DNA of 64,000 nt, taken from positions 10,106,001-10,170,000 of the forward strand of contig OX637339.1 in the NCBI GenBank assembly GCA_951799405.1, in the 5' to 3' direction. Position 1 is the stretch's first letter; the number at the start of each line of letters is the position of its first letter. Under the pieces are notes generated by a model. The model ran no database searches. It worked only from the letters and a program-made list of their open reading frames with translations, and was not told the DNA's origin. A program made the translations under genes and the position numbers. Source of the DNA: Agapetus fuscipes (taxonomy: Eukaryota > Arthropoda > Insecta > Trichoptera > Glossosomatidae). This document shows positions 20,190-30,900 of the stretch, piece by piece.

Positions 20190-20550
20190 AGGTGTACGAG
20201 CTTGGTCGTCGCTACAAAGCGCCAATACTCAAGCAAGACCCAGTTGCTGTAAGGCTGGATGGACCTTTGGTGACCGGTCATTGGTAAAGGTTTATGAATT
20301 TTTCAACCCAGCGAAGAGCACATTCGAAATATAAATGGTATATTTTTGTGCTCCGCCGGGATCCGAATCCACAACCTTCCATTTACGAGTACGAAGTGTT
20401 GCCACTACGGACTACGGACCGGTCCAAGATGCCAACGACACGCAATGTACCTGAGCGGTTACCCATCCAAGCACTGACCACGCCCAATGTTGCTTAACTT
20501 CGGTGATCTATGGGAACCGGTGCTTTCAACATGGCTAACGTCGTTGACTA
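20190..20550 (-). mobile_element. 5S-rRNA-derived SINE, second copy with 5S head
   Basis: 5S-like head at 20547-20431 (- strand) with gaagttaagcaacattggg. The body matches 4336-4630; the 3' tail is truncated near 20190. Confidence 0.85.
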
Positions 20551-20820
20551 TAAGTATATCAATCATCGTAGAAGAAAAGAAAATAGTATAAAAAAATAGT
20601 TTCTAGTATAAAACTTTCACTTTCATGGTGGTGTTTAGATGTCAATTTTTTTGTTAGACCATGCTCTGACAGCCATTTACCAACAAACAGTATGCGAATA
20701 TGAAGACTGCTGCGTCACTTTGATAACCAGCCTTGAAAATGCTTTCTGCTCGTGAAAGCAAAACATTGGCAAACAAAAAAGCTGCAAATAGAACATGACT
20801 TAACCTGAAAGAATTTCTCA

Positions 20821-21027
20821 TCAAACTTGGTTCACATTTGCCAATGCCACCCCAGTTTCAGGAAAAAGCCGCAGGAGCTGTAAATTGTATGTTCATGTGA
20901 GGTTTGTTTTATTTTGTAAATACACACGCAGAATGTATAAGCGCAAACTTACATGTTCCTGCTTGTGGGTGTGCATCAAATATGAGCCTTAATGCCAATA
21001 AATCTTTGTAATTTAGATTATAGATTA
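20821..21027 (+). repeat. SINE-like repeat family 1 (variant B)
   Basis: 5'-shortened copy of a variant with aatgccaccccagtttcagg and gtgaggtttg, ending aatttagattatagatta. Confidence 0.75.
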
Positions 21028-21595
21028 AAATGAATTATTACCTAACATTAAAATGAGATACTTGAGTAAGTAAATGTACTCAAGAAACAAATGTGATAAA
21101 AGAAATGAAATGTCACAAAATAGACTATGAAATAACTTGTATGAGATAACAACTGGTTACTTAATATAAATGCAGCACCAAGTATGTACACTAAGCATAA
21201 CACATCACAATACATTAGATAAGTCATGTAATAGAATAGAAAGCTTGTAGACACAAATGACATTTACTTTCCCGATTGCGTAATCACTGTTACGCCAATT
21301 TTGGAAATCTAACTTACTCTCGATCAAAAAACCATACAAGTCCTATAGAATCAAAACTGACCATTATTTTAATGAATTGAGTTTTCTATTTATAACCTAC
21401 TATGCCGTTTTTAATCAAATACAAACATTTATGTTTTTTTACAGATTAAGATGCACATTCATAAAAACAAGCATCATCTTTTTAAGTTTTCATCTGTTTC
21501 TATCTTTATATCCAAATTTGTATAATTTTGAGCATTTTTAAATGTCACAATATGATAAATAAAATATTAGTTTTTTCATTAAAATGAATAATACG

Positions 21596-22102
21596 AAGGG
21601 CCTTGCTAATCCGGATCCCCGCTTATTCAGTGGTTGTGATAATCTCAAACAGACGATGCAGGCATTTGCAGGGAATCGAGAGGCAGTTCACAAGCATCCC
21701 ACGGGTGTTTAGCCTTAACCAAAAGAGCCCCCTCAGGTGTTAGACCACTCGGAAGTCCCAGGATGCGGTGGGCAGACAACGTTGAAGCCGACGCCGAAGT
21801 TCTGGGAGTGAGGGGACCATGGAGGGAAGCAGCACAAGACAGAGAGTCCTGGAGGATTGTGGTGCGGGAGGCCCTGAGCCTTCAAGGCTTATGAGCCGAA
21901 GAAATTAAAATAATGAATGAGTTTTTCACTAGTATATGTTGTCTGTCTCACGTATGACAATTAAAGCGATTGAGTACATAAACACTTCAATCTTTTTATT
22001 ATTCAAGTTTTATAGATATTAAACTTATACAGACCACAATCTAGCCATGTTGAAAATCCGCCAATAGTCTGTTTTTTTGCCTGTTCGGATTAGCAAGGCC
22101 TT
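21596..22102. mobile_element. DNA transposon with 20-bp inverted ends carrying an RTE 3' piece
   Basis: Left end agggccttgctaatccgga, right end gttcggattagcaaggcct, about 500 bp. The ends resemble those of pogo/Tigger-type elements. Inside, 21773-21894 translates to RMRWADNVEADAEVLGVRGP then WREAAQDRESWRIVVREAL and stop, a C-terminal LINE block. No transposase is left. Confidence 0.72.
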
Positions 22103-22820
22103 ATTGTATTAAGTTTTTCAATACGTAAATAATATAAACCATTTCTTTAATGCTAAATTAGTTTTGTTTTCCATCATAAAGGATTTAACCTATTTTTGTA
22201 AACTTTGGAATGCATTTTGTAATGATCCTTTTAAATAACCGTAGTATTTTTGTAGCAAGGACATTAAGTCACTAATGTAATAGGTCAGCGTAAGATTGAC
22301 CACCCTAAGGCCCGGTATTTTCAATGTTAGCTTATGTGACTTTAAGCTGGAAAAAAACTACCCACACACAAGTGTCCTTTTCATTCAGTATAAAGCCGCC
22401 ATGCTAACATTGAAAGCATGCAATTTTACTGAAAAACAATATACTCCTGTTTCCCGAAAAGAACGCAAGAGTCACAGAGTTCATGCTTATTTTCAGTTAA
22501 AGTTTTCTTATAAAATTTCACTTGAAGTATGTGTTTGAAACATTTGTGTATCTTATATGCCAATGAGGCCATCTTTTGAGACATCATCAAAGGAAATCTT
22601 CAATCACGAGCAACAACTATTTCAGTTCGTGCCTTTTTGGCATAGAAGAGATTGGCGTACAACTCCGACGAAACAAAGAAAATGTAGATATTTATCTTCA
22701 TCATAGATTTAAGTACCCCTCATAGGTAGCTATCCTGCCATTATGACAAGGGATAGGAATCTCTTTTAGAATAAAAATTTAAATCTTCTTCGAATAAAGT
22801 TTTAAAAAAATTACATAATT

Positions 22821-23342
22821 TTAGTTAGAAGCCCTAATATAAGTGATTCTCTCTCGTACTCTCACATACAATTTAACGCTGGGCTTGAGAATGGTCAAAA
22901 CCAAAACCATGAGCAGCAACACCAAGCTGACGTCCCTCGTCAAGTCACTGCCTTTCCACCACTTGGAAAACAAGCCCAGCATCATCGTTACCATGCCCAG
23001 AGAAAAAGTCAACAAACCAAACATGCTATGGATCAATTTGAGGTAAACCGGAGCTACCATCTTCTTGAATTTTAAGCTGTAGAGAGCAAAGATGCCTCCG
23101 CAGGCTGTCGTAATGGCGAAAAGGAAGGAAGTGAGGCCGAAGCAAGCGTGCAAGGTGGTGAAATGATAGCTATTATTGATGAATTTGTTGGTGACGATGA
23201 CAATGAAGCCGAGGATCGTGAATGTTAGGCCGACGGTCTGGAGGATCCAGTGGCGAGTGTTGCGGTTGGAGGTCGGCATCCATTCTGTGGCTGCATCCCC
23301 GGGAGAAAGGGAGTTGACGGCCGTGCTCATCAAGATCAACCA
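22821..23342 (-). CDS. CYB561D2: CYB561D2-like exon 2 with stop
   Basis: Begins WLILMSTAVNSLSP after the CCAG acceptor at 23343-23346, finishing TM2, and runs to TAA after YIRASN. Holds haem histidines 2-4 and TM3-TM6; the tail is short and basic (VRVRERITYIR), as expected on the cytosolic side. Confidence 0.92.
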   Translation of the reverse strand, partial: WLILMSTAVNSLSPGDAATEWMPTSNRNTRHWILQTVGLTFTILGFIVIVTNKFINNSYHFTTLHACFGLTSFLFAITTACGGIFALYSLKFKKMVAPVYLKLIHSMFGLLTFSLGMVTMMLGLFSKWWKGSDLTRDVSLVLLLMVLVLTILKPSVKLYVRVRERITYIRASN

Positions 23343-24656
23343 CTGGAAATGGGAAATTCAAATGTTAGTAAACAAAGAAAAAATAAATTAACAATGACTA
23401 CTTAATTAACGAAGGCAGATTATTTAAAAAAAAAGTATGATTCCTTGACTAATAGGTTAGTATGAGGTAAACACCATGCTGCAAAAACTTGGTTCACTTT
23501 AGCCAATACCACCCCAGTTTCAGGGAAAGGCGGGAAGAGTTGCAAGTTTTATGTTCATATTATGTTTGTTTTTTTGTAAGTACACACATCATGTGCAAGA
23601 GCAAACTTGCATGTGCTCGCTTGTGGGTATGAATTTAATATAAGCCTCAATAATGTCAATATAGCAGGCGCGTGCATAGGCTATAGGCAAATACATTTCA
23701 GAATAAATATTTTCTCCCATTCCTTTAAAATAACTCATTTGAAATTGACTGAAGTGCTAACGATGGCTCCAATCGAACTTAAATTTTGAATTTTAAATCT
23801 GAATATCAAGCTTAAATGTTGTTTTACCATATATTGCCTACCTATCAGGCGCATGTGCCTGTATGGGATGCACGCCCCTGCAATATAGTATATCTTGAGT
23901 CAATATATGTATATCTTTGCAACGTAGATTATAGATGCTTGCGCCCTTACACGTGAAAATAAATAAGTTTCACTCACTACTTGCAACCCCTCTGGGAATA
24001 ACCCGGCAAGAAGTTGACCTAAATGTGCAGGACAACAAAATTGTGCTATTTCAATATGTAATCTAAGTTGCACAAATACATAATAGCATTTAAAATTCAT
24101 GTTAAATGCTAGCGTATATTTTTGCAACTTAGATTAATTGAAATACAATAATGTTGTGCTGAACATATAGGTCAACTTCTTGCCAGTTATTCCCAAAGGG
24201 GTTGCATATGGTGAGTGAAACTTATTTATGTTCACCACTTTAGAGAATGCGGCAAGAAGTTGCACATATGTGTAGTTTAGTTGCGTTGGGCTATCAAAAA
24301 GCTAATAAAAATATTATCAAACAAATGATAACCATACCAAACAAAGTTGACATTTTATCTTTTACATTTATCTCCCAACCCTATAATTGAAATCAATATT
24401 AAAACATATGTTACTGATTTATTTTACTCACTCCAATGGACATGCAGACTGGATGAAAGGAAAACAACGTTACTCCGTCCCCGAAGCACAAGTACATGAT
24501 GTAGCAGGCAAAGATACAAGCAGACACGTTGCTGATGATGTTCAAGATGTTGGTTTTACTTGCAGCTGGCGGACCAACGAGTCCGGAGTTTTCTCCTTGG
24601 CGGGCCATGTCCTCAAGGGTCTGATCGTCTTCGCGCTCCTCGTCCAAATGCTCCAT
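22821..24656 (-). CDS. CYB561D2: Cytochrome b561 domain protein, CYB561D2-like (complete, two exons)
   Basis: Exons 24656-24432 and 23342-22821, 248 residues. The protein is a transmembrane ascorbate-linked electron carrier of the b561 family, likely a ferric or monodehydroascorbate reductase of an internal membrane; the substrate is inferred. Six hydrophobic helices are visible. The four haem-ligand histidines are in FSFHPVCMSIG (TM2), RHWILQTVG (TM3), LHACFGL (TM4) and LIHSMFGL (TM5), the spacing of the CYB561D1/D2 subfamily. The start ATG at 24656 opens an acidic cytosolic leader (MEHLDEERED). The donor is GTGAGT and the acceptor is CCCATTTCCAG, phase 0. The 1.09-kb intron holds SINE pieces and a small hAT MITE. 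The gene is convergent with DYNC2H1. The exact vertebrate orthologue (D1 or D2) is uncertain. Confidence 0.9.
23441..23938 (+). repeat. SINE-like repeat family 1 (variant B) split by a hAT MITE
   Basis: SINE sequence at 23441-23664 resumes at 23889-23938. The interruption is a 216-bp element with an 8-bp target duplication. Lies in the CYB561D2-like intron. Confidence 0.82.
23665..23880. mobile_element. Small hAT-type MITE with perfect 8-bp target duplication
   Basis: Starts caggcgcgtgcatagg and ends gcacgcccctg (short inverted ends). Flanked on both sides by caatatag (23657-23664 and 23881-23888). No coding capacity; 216 bp. Confidence 0.88.
23945..24262. repeat. Large imperfect inverted repeat made of SINE pieces
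   Basis: Arms run from gtgaaaataaataagtttca (near 23956) to the centre near 24100 and back to tgaaacttatttatgttcac (near 24240). They include tRNA-SINE sequence (gcaagaagttgac) nested around a family 1 tail (aatctaagttgca / tgcaacttagatt). Confidence 0.75.
24432..24656 (-). CDS. CYB561D2: CYB561D2-like exon 1
   Basis: 75 codons from ATG to donor GTGAGT (intron begins at 24431). Contains TM1 (ILNIISNVSACIFACYIM) and most of TM2 with the first haem histidine in FSFHPV. Without the donor the frame would read on into VSKINQ and stop, which does not fit the family. Confidence 0.9.
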
Positions 24657-25079
24657 GACCGGAACTGACGATTCTACTGCCTAATCGAGCCAATCATTGA
24701 TGAAATCAACAGATTATAGGGAGGAAGTCGCGTCACACCACCGTCACACGACGTACGAAAAATTTAATAAAGTGCAACTGGTGGTGTGCTGTCAACTAGT
24801 ATTTTTACGTTGATATTTTCGATTCCATTCGATTCTACAGTAAATGTCGTCGGATTCCGTCAGCATCTACTCGTAAAGGGAATCGGAATAAAATATCTAC
24901 CCCGATTGTAATTTTTTGTGGAAATTCTCCTTCTATAATCTAAGTTGCAACAATTTATCAGCATTCAACGGTGATAGGATAGGATAGGATTGATGTAATG
25001 TCATGTGATGTTTTATCATGAGACATTATGGGTGTTGTTTTATCACTGTGCTGTTTTATTATGGATCTATATTCAACTT

Positions 25080-25200
25080 TAACAGTTCCTTAATTAATAA
25101 GTTAGTATGAGATGGACCCCCCCCCATGTTGTAAAAACTTGGTTAACTTTTGCCAATGACACCTCGTTTCAGGAAAAGGCTGGAGTTGCAAGGCTTTTGT
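25080..25200 (+). repeat. SINE-like repeat family 1 (variant B), 5' half
   Basis: Starts ttccttaattaataagttag; contains ccaatgacacctcgtttcagg; ends at gcaaggcttttg. Confidence 0.7.
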
Positions 25201-25239
25201 TATTTATTATTATATTTATGTAAAGTTTCTTATTATATT

Positions 25240-25840
25240 AATTATGTAAAGAAAGAATTGATGACGAAAGACTGACGAAGAGAGTGTACGCTGCAACTAT
25301 GAATGGAAGCCGTGGTAGGAGAAGACCGAGAAAAGTATGGATGGATCAAATTTCCGAAATAGCGAATGAATGGGATATTCAGAGTCATAACAAAAGGAGA
25401 GAGTGCATGAAAAAGATTATGACTCTGAATGAAATGAAAGAAGTATGTAAGGACCGAAAGGAATGGCGGTTTATTTGCAATAATGGCGGCTAGGGCATTA
25501 ATTCTAAGTGTAATATTAAGTAATTTTTTTTTATTTTTTTTATTTGTAATGTGTCTCATTATGAATTTCTGTAAATCATTTATAATTTTTTGTGCTCCTT
25601 GACTGATAGGTTGGTACGAGGCTGACCACCCGTGCTGTAAAAATCGGTTCACTTTTGCCAATGCCACCCCGGTTCAGGAAACGGCGGCAGGAGTTGCAAG
25701 GTTTATGTCCATGTGAGGTTTTCTTTATTTGTATGCACACATGCAGAATGTGTAGGCGCGAACCTACATGTGCCTGTCTGTAGGCACGCATTTCATATGA
25801 GCCTTAAATGCTTACATATCCTTGCAGCTTAGATTATAAA
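25240..25840 (+). mobile_element. RTE-like LINE, 5'-truncated, with 3' tail
   Basis: Coding end at about 25242-25493: [39 protein letters not shown], ending FICNNGG and stop. After about 100 bases the family 1 sequence begins (25596-25840). Shows the LINE-tail linkage for variant B. Confidence 0.85.
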
Positions 25841-27461
25841 TTATAAAGTTTAGTTTATTTTGCAACGAACGAAGCTAGATTTTTTGTAGATTTTTTGCGA
25901 GCAAACGTTACGGTTGATAAGACACATCTTCAGCAATCAATACAAAATATTAATGCCTTTTCTGTTGCACTGACCCTGTAGAAAAATGCGATAGACGGAC
26001 GGTGTTAACATAGATGTAGCCAACGCAGACATTCCTACGTGGCTGAAGAGCAAAAACAATAGACAGGTGAAAATGTAGGAGAACGCTCGATTCAGCCAAA
26101 GTTCTTCCGGGGCTGTCGAGCTCATGATGACGATGATGATGATTATATTGCAATCCGCAATGATGTGACCAGATGTGACTGAAAAACCACCAAGCTGGCA
26201 GCACTGCGTAGGTTTAGCAAATAAGGCTCAGTTTAGACACACGATTTTTTTTTGAAAAAGTTTCGATAGTGACGTCAAGCAAGATGGCCGCTCCGCAGTG
26301 ACAGTTGCTGGCAATTTTGATATTATGATGATTTTTAAAAATGCCGCAAGACCCGCTTATTTCGTAATGTTGGTCAGACTGAGTTCTCAGACATTTCACG
26401 AGACGTTCGCGCCAGTAGGCTCTTGGCTGGGGAACCGGAAATACATGAATGGTGGTAAATTAAAATTGGCTGCAAGGCGGTAAATTTAAATTGGCTGCAG
26501 TTTGAAAATATTATTCTGAGTATTAAAATCATGATATTATTATATAGCCGTTATTATAATGGCGGTAAATTTGAATTTGTGGCAGTTTGAAAATATAAAG
26601 CTTAGTATTAAAATAATATTATTAGGTATTATTGCAAAAATGTCTTTCAAATTTAAATTAAATTAAAATTTATTTTCACTTAATTTTGTATTTTTAGTTA
26701 GGCTTTTGGCTGGGGAACCGGAAATATATAAATGGTGGTAAATTTAAATTGGCTGCAGTTTGAAAATATTAATCTGAGTATTAAAATCATGTTATTATAT
26801 AGCCTTTATTATAATGGCAGCAAATTTAAATTTGTGGCAGTTTGAAAATATAAATCTTAGTATTAAAATTATGTCATTAGGTATTATTGCAAAAATGTCT
26901 TTCAAATTTAAATTAAATTGATTTTTTTTTGTAATAGATTTAGTATTCTTTTAGCTATTAAATATATATCACTATTGTGAGTAAATGGATGTGTGTGTGT
27001 GAGTTTCTGCAATCTATTTATTGTAAAGGTAAATGTGCACAACTATTTTTACCTATTTGTATCTTATTCATTACTTTACTTATTTTTATGAGTGAAACTA
27101 ATTTTATTATTTTAGAATCTTGGTATCTTTTAATGTCAGCATGTAATTGGAGCAATACGTAATTTTATTTATTTTCATATTTTTTTATATTCTGAAGTAT
27201 CCTATCCATTATTGTATTGTTCTAAATAAATTAATAAAAATGTGATTATATGGCCCATATATAACGGCGGCAAATTTAAATTCAAAATATAAATCAGTTA
27301 TCTTTAAATTTTAGTTTTATAATCCCGTGATTCAATAGCCCTTATTTTAAAAGTGAATACTGTCGTGTGTTAGGTGCGTACAGTTTTTTAGTTTTGAGTG
27401 TCAGCCGCTGAGCTTGAGATAATATATAATTATATTTTGTTTGTTAACTGAAATCTTTGAC

Positions 27462-27660
27462 ATGGAGAAAAATATTATTTGCGTGGAGTGTAATACAAAA
27501 TTTACCTTAAAAAATAATCTCTTTGCCCACATACGAAGTAAGCACGACAAGGATCCAGTTGCACATAAACCTAAAACGATAAAAAAAAGTGTGTGAGACA
27601 TGTGGAGTACATTTCGCGAAGATGGCAAATTATTATCGTCATGTAAATACTTATGGAACA
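27462..27660 (+). pseudogene. C2H2 zinc-finger ORF inside the foldback element
   Basis: ATG at 27462 opens MEKNIICVECNTKFTLKNN, finger C-x2-C...H-x4-H (CVECNTKF...FAHIRSKH). A one-base slip in an A-run near 27590 breaks the frame; in the other frame a second finger follows (VCETCGVHFAKMANYYRHV). Probably the N-terminal DNA-binding part of the element's own transposase. Not a host gene on present evidence. Confidence 0.65.
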
Positions 27661-27680
27661 CCGGCTACTATAATAATCTA

Positions 27681-28830
27681 TAATCTATAATCTAAGTTGC
27701 AAAGATATATTCATTTAAAGCTCTCAAATGTATGCCCACAAACCAACAAGTGTAGTTCGCGCTTACAAATGCTGAATGTGTACTTACAAATAAAATCCAA
27801 ACCTCAAATGAACATAAGCCCCACAACTTTTGCCGACCTTCCCTGAAACAGGGGTGACATTGACAAAGTGAACCATTTTTTACAGTATGGGTGGTCAGCC
27901 TCATACCAACCCATAAGTCAAGGAATATGAATAACAAATTACATTTAAATACAAAAAAGAACAAAACCTTACAAAGAAATCCATACAAAAAAAGTCAAAA
28001 ATTTCCTATGCAAAAAATGTAGCAAATGAATACACCAACATTAGAAATCAACATTGCAGATTAGCCGCCACTTCTTCCTGTCCTTGCATACTTCTTTCAT
28101 TTCATCCAGAGTCATAACCTTTTTCATACAAGTCCTCCTTTTATTATGACTCTGGATATCCCATTCATTCGCTATTTCAGAGATTTGATCCTTCCATACT
28201 TTTCTCGGTCTTCCTCTACCACGACATCCATCTATTCTAGCAACATATACTTTCTTCGTCAATCTTTCATCACTCATTCTCTCCAAGTGCCCGAACCATC
28301 TTAACATACTTCTTTTAATCTTCACTTTCACACTTTCCCTTACACCACATTCTTCTCTTACAAAATCATTCCTCACCCTGTCACTTCGTTTTTTCCCAAT
28401 CATACTTCTTAGATAGTCCATTTCTACTGTATGGACTTTACTAATTTCCCTTTCACTCACCGTCCAGGCTTCACTTCCATACATCAAGGTTGGCACTAGT
28501 ATACCACCGTGCACCGCCAATCTAACATTTTTTGAGAGATTTTGGTTCCTGGCGATGCAAGCGGTCGCACCCAGTACACACCTGCTTTTCATTATTCTTC
28601 TTTCAAATTCACCGGCCATTCTTCCATCTTTTTCAAACTTACATCCCAAATATACAAACTCATTTACAACATCAACATTCATTCCATTAATTTTAAATTC
28701 ATAATTCATATTTTCATCATCTCTTTCAAAAATCAAAACTTTCGTCTTTCTTGCATTCAATTTCAAATTATTACCTTTCAAAGCTTCGTTCAATCTAGAG
28801 AGCATCATTTTTACCAAGAGGAATAATAGA
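27681..28830 (-). mobile_element. RTE-like LINE, 5'-truncated, longest ORF remnant
   Basis: ORF 28817-28041 (258 residues, - strand): starts inside the reverse transcriptase thumb (LNARKTKVLIFERDD), then [52 protein letters not shown] and [19 protein letters not shown], stop after ICNVDF. Family 1 tail at 27924-27681, in the same orientation. No catalytic YxDD remains. It lies inside the central part of the 26224-30431 foldback element, so it inserted later. Confidence 0.88.
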
Positions 28831-30900
28831 ATTGTTTGTCCGATTGAACTTTGCGACGTGTCTTTTTTTAATTATCAATCCCTGAGAATTCATTTTAATT
28901 CGAAAAATACGACACGCTTAAGTTTAACTTTTAAAATAAGGGCTATTGAATCACGGGATAATAATACTAAAATTTAAAGATAACTGATTTATATTTTGAA
29001 TTTAAATTTGCCGGCGTTATATATGGGCTATATAATCACATTTTTTTAAATTTATTTAGAACAATACAATAATGGATAGGATACTTCAGAATATAAAAAA
29101 ATATGAAAATAAATAAAATTACGTATTGCTCCAATTACATGCTGACATTAAAAGATACCAAGATTCTAAAATAATAAAAAATTAGTTTCACTCATAAAAA
29201 TAAGTAAAGTAATAAATAAGATACAAATAGGTAAAAATAGTTGTGCACATTTACCTTTACAATAAATAGATTGCAGAAACTCACACACACACATCCATTT
29301 ACTCACAATAGTGATATATATTTAATAGCTAAAAAAATACTAAATATATTACAAAAAAAAAATCAATTTAATTTAAATTTGAAAGACATTTTTGCAATAA
29401 TACCTAATGACATAATTTTAATACTTAGATTTATATTTTCAAACTGCCACAAATTTAAATTTGCTGCCATTATAATAAAGGCTATATAATAACATGATTT
29501 TAATACTCAGATTAATATTTTCAAGCTGCAGCCAATTTAAATTTACCGCCTTGCAGCCAATTTAAATTTTCCACCATTCATTTATTTCCGGTTCCCCAGC
29601 CAAGAGCCTACTGGCGCGAACGTCTCGTGACATTTCCACTTCGGAGTTAAAATTTCTGAAAAGTCAAAGACAATAATGCTATGGACTCGACAATTTTGGT
29701 AGGTATTTAAATTTTTTTTGTTAATTTAAAACTCGAAAACCTTTATTTTCTGTGAAAACTAAAAACAATTTGGAAAATATAAAATAATTGTTAACCCCTT
29801 GAAAAGAAAAAAGAAGTAGGTAATAATTAAATTGAGTTTGTTCTTACTTTTGGATTAAAAACAATTTTATTTCACAACGGTGTTTTTTCCATTGCAACGT
29901 TTTAATTATGAAATGATTCCGTGAAATTTTTCACGGAAGAAACATGTTAATCAATCATTTTTATAAGTCGTAAATAATTTCAGTCGTAAGGGAAAATTAA
30001 ATTTAATGTTGGTCTCGGCAAATAAGCGCCAAAAACAATGACACAATATAATGTGAACACAATATAAAATACCAATGCAATACAATATTGCATTCTGTTT
30101 CATAAAAATATTTTTGAGGTTAAGAACCCGTAATATATTTTCACAACTAACATTGGAATATTTAGCCAGTTTGTACAACACCACGATGAATTTTAAATTA
30201 TCTGTATGATTCTTTTTTTTACCGACGCATAGTTAAACTTAACACGTAAAATAATTTAATTCCATTCGATGTTTGAATAAACCGCAACAGCTAAATGCCA
30301 TTAGAAGAAAAAGATTCTGTTTTGTTCAAATGTGTGTGGAGACGGAAAACCGATAGTTGCCGCTAAAAATCGCTGTCTGACGTCACTATCGAAACTTTTT
30401 CAAAAAAATTTCGTGTGTCTAAACTGAGCCTATTAAACAATGAACTGTCAAAGCTGACATTTGTGTCAAAATTCAAATTATGTAATTCAATGTAACCATT
30501 TTCTCAAATTATATCATTTATTTGTTGAGTGAATTTATTATTTATATAACAAAATACGATACTTCCATTACTGTCGAAAAAGATTCACGAGTAAATATTT
30601 TTTACAGTATGGCAGCTTTAGAATTTTGTGGGGTATTTGAATTTGCAGGGCCTATATTACTGTCCAAAAAAAATGCTTCCTTATTTTATTCTAAAACATA
30701 AAAATGTTTTTTTAAGAGTAGTAAATAAACTCACCATATGCATTGCCTTACACTTGTTGCTTAGTGATATTTTTTTTCTTTCAATATAGATATTAAAAAA
30801 TATAGCATAGAAATGGACAAATTTGAAATTTGTTTTTTTCTCAATTTCAAACCTGCATGAGACTAAGACCTTTAGCAAGAAAGAAAAAATATTTGTCCGT

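Larger units (their letters stand above)
26224..30431. mobile_element. 4.2-kb foldback DNA transposon with long inverted arms
   Basis: Outer ends aggctcagtttagacacacg and its inverse, about 50 bp conserved to tttcgatagtgacgtca. Inner inverted blocks include cttggctggggaaccggaaa (26429, 26705) against its inverse near 29590, and the AT-rich units around caaatttaaatttgtggcag. The left arm holds this block twice (26400-26700, 26700-26935), the right once. The centre holds a C2H2 finger ORF and a later LINE insertion. I see no clear target duplication and no full transposase. Confidence 0.82.

Noticed and set aside
25885..25930. A further hammerhead-like motif on the - strand (ctgaaga)
   Set aside because: The GAAA half reads GTAA and no convincing stem II forms.
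27462..27660. A host zinc-finger gene
   Set aside because: Frame breaks within 45 codons and it lies in the centre of a foldback transposon; best read as a transposase remnant.
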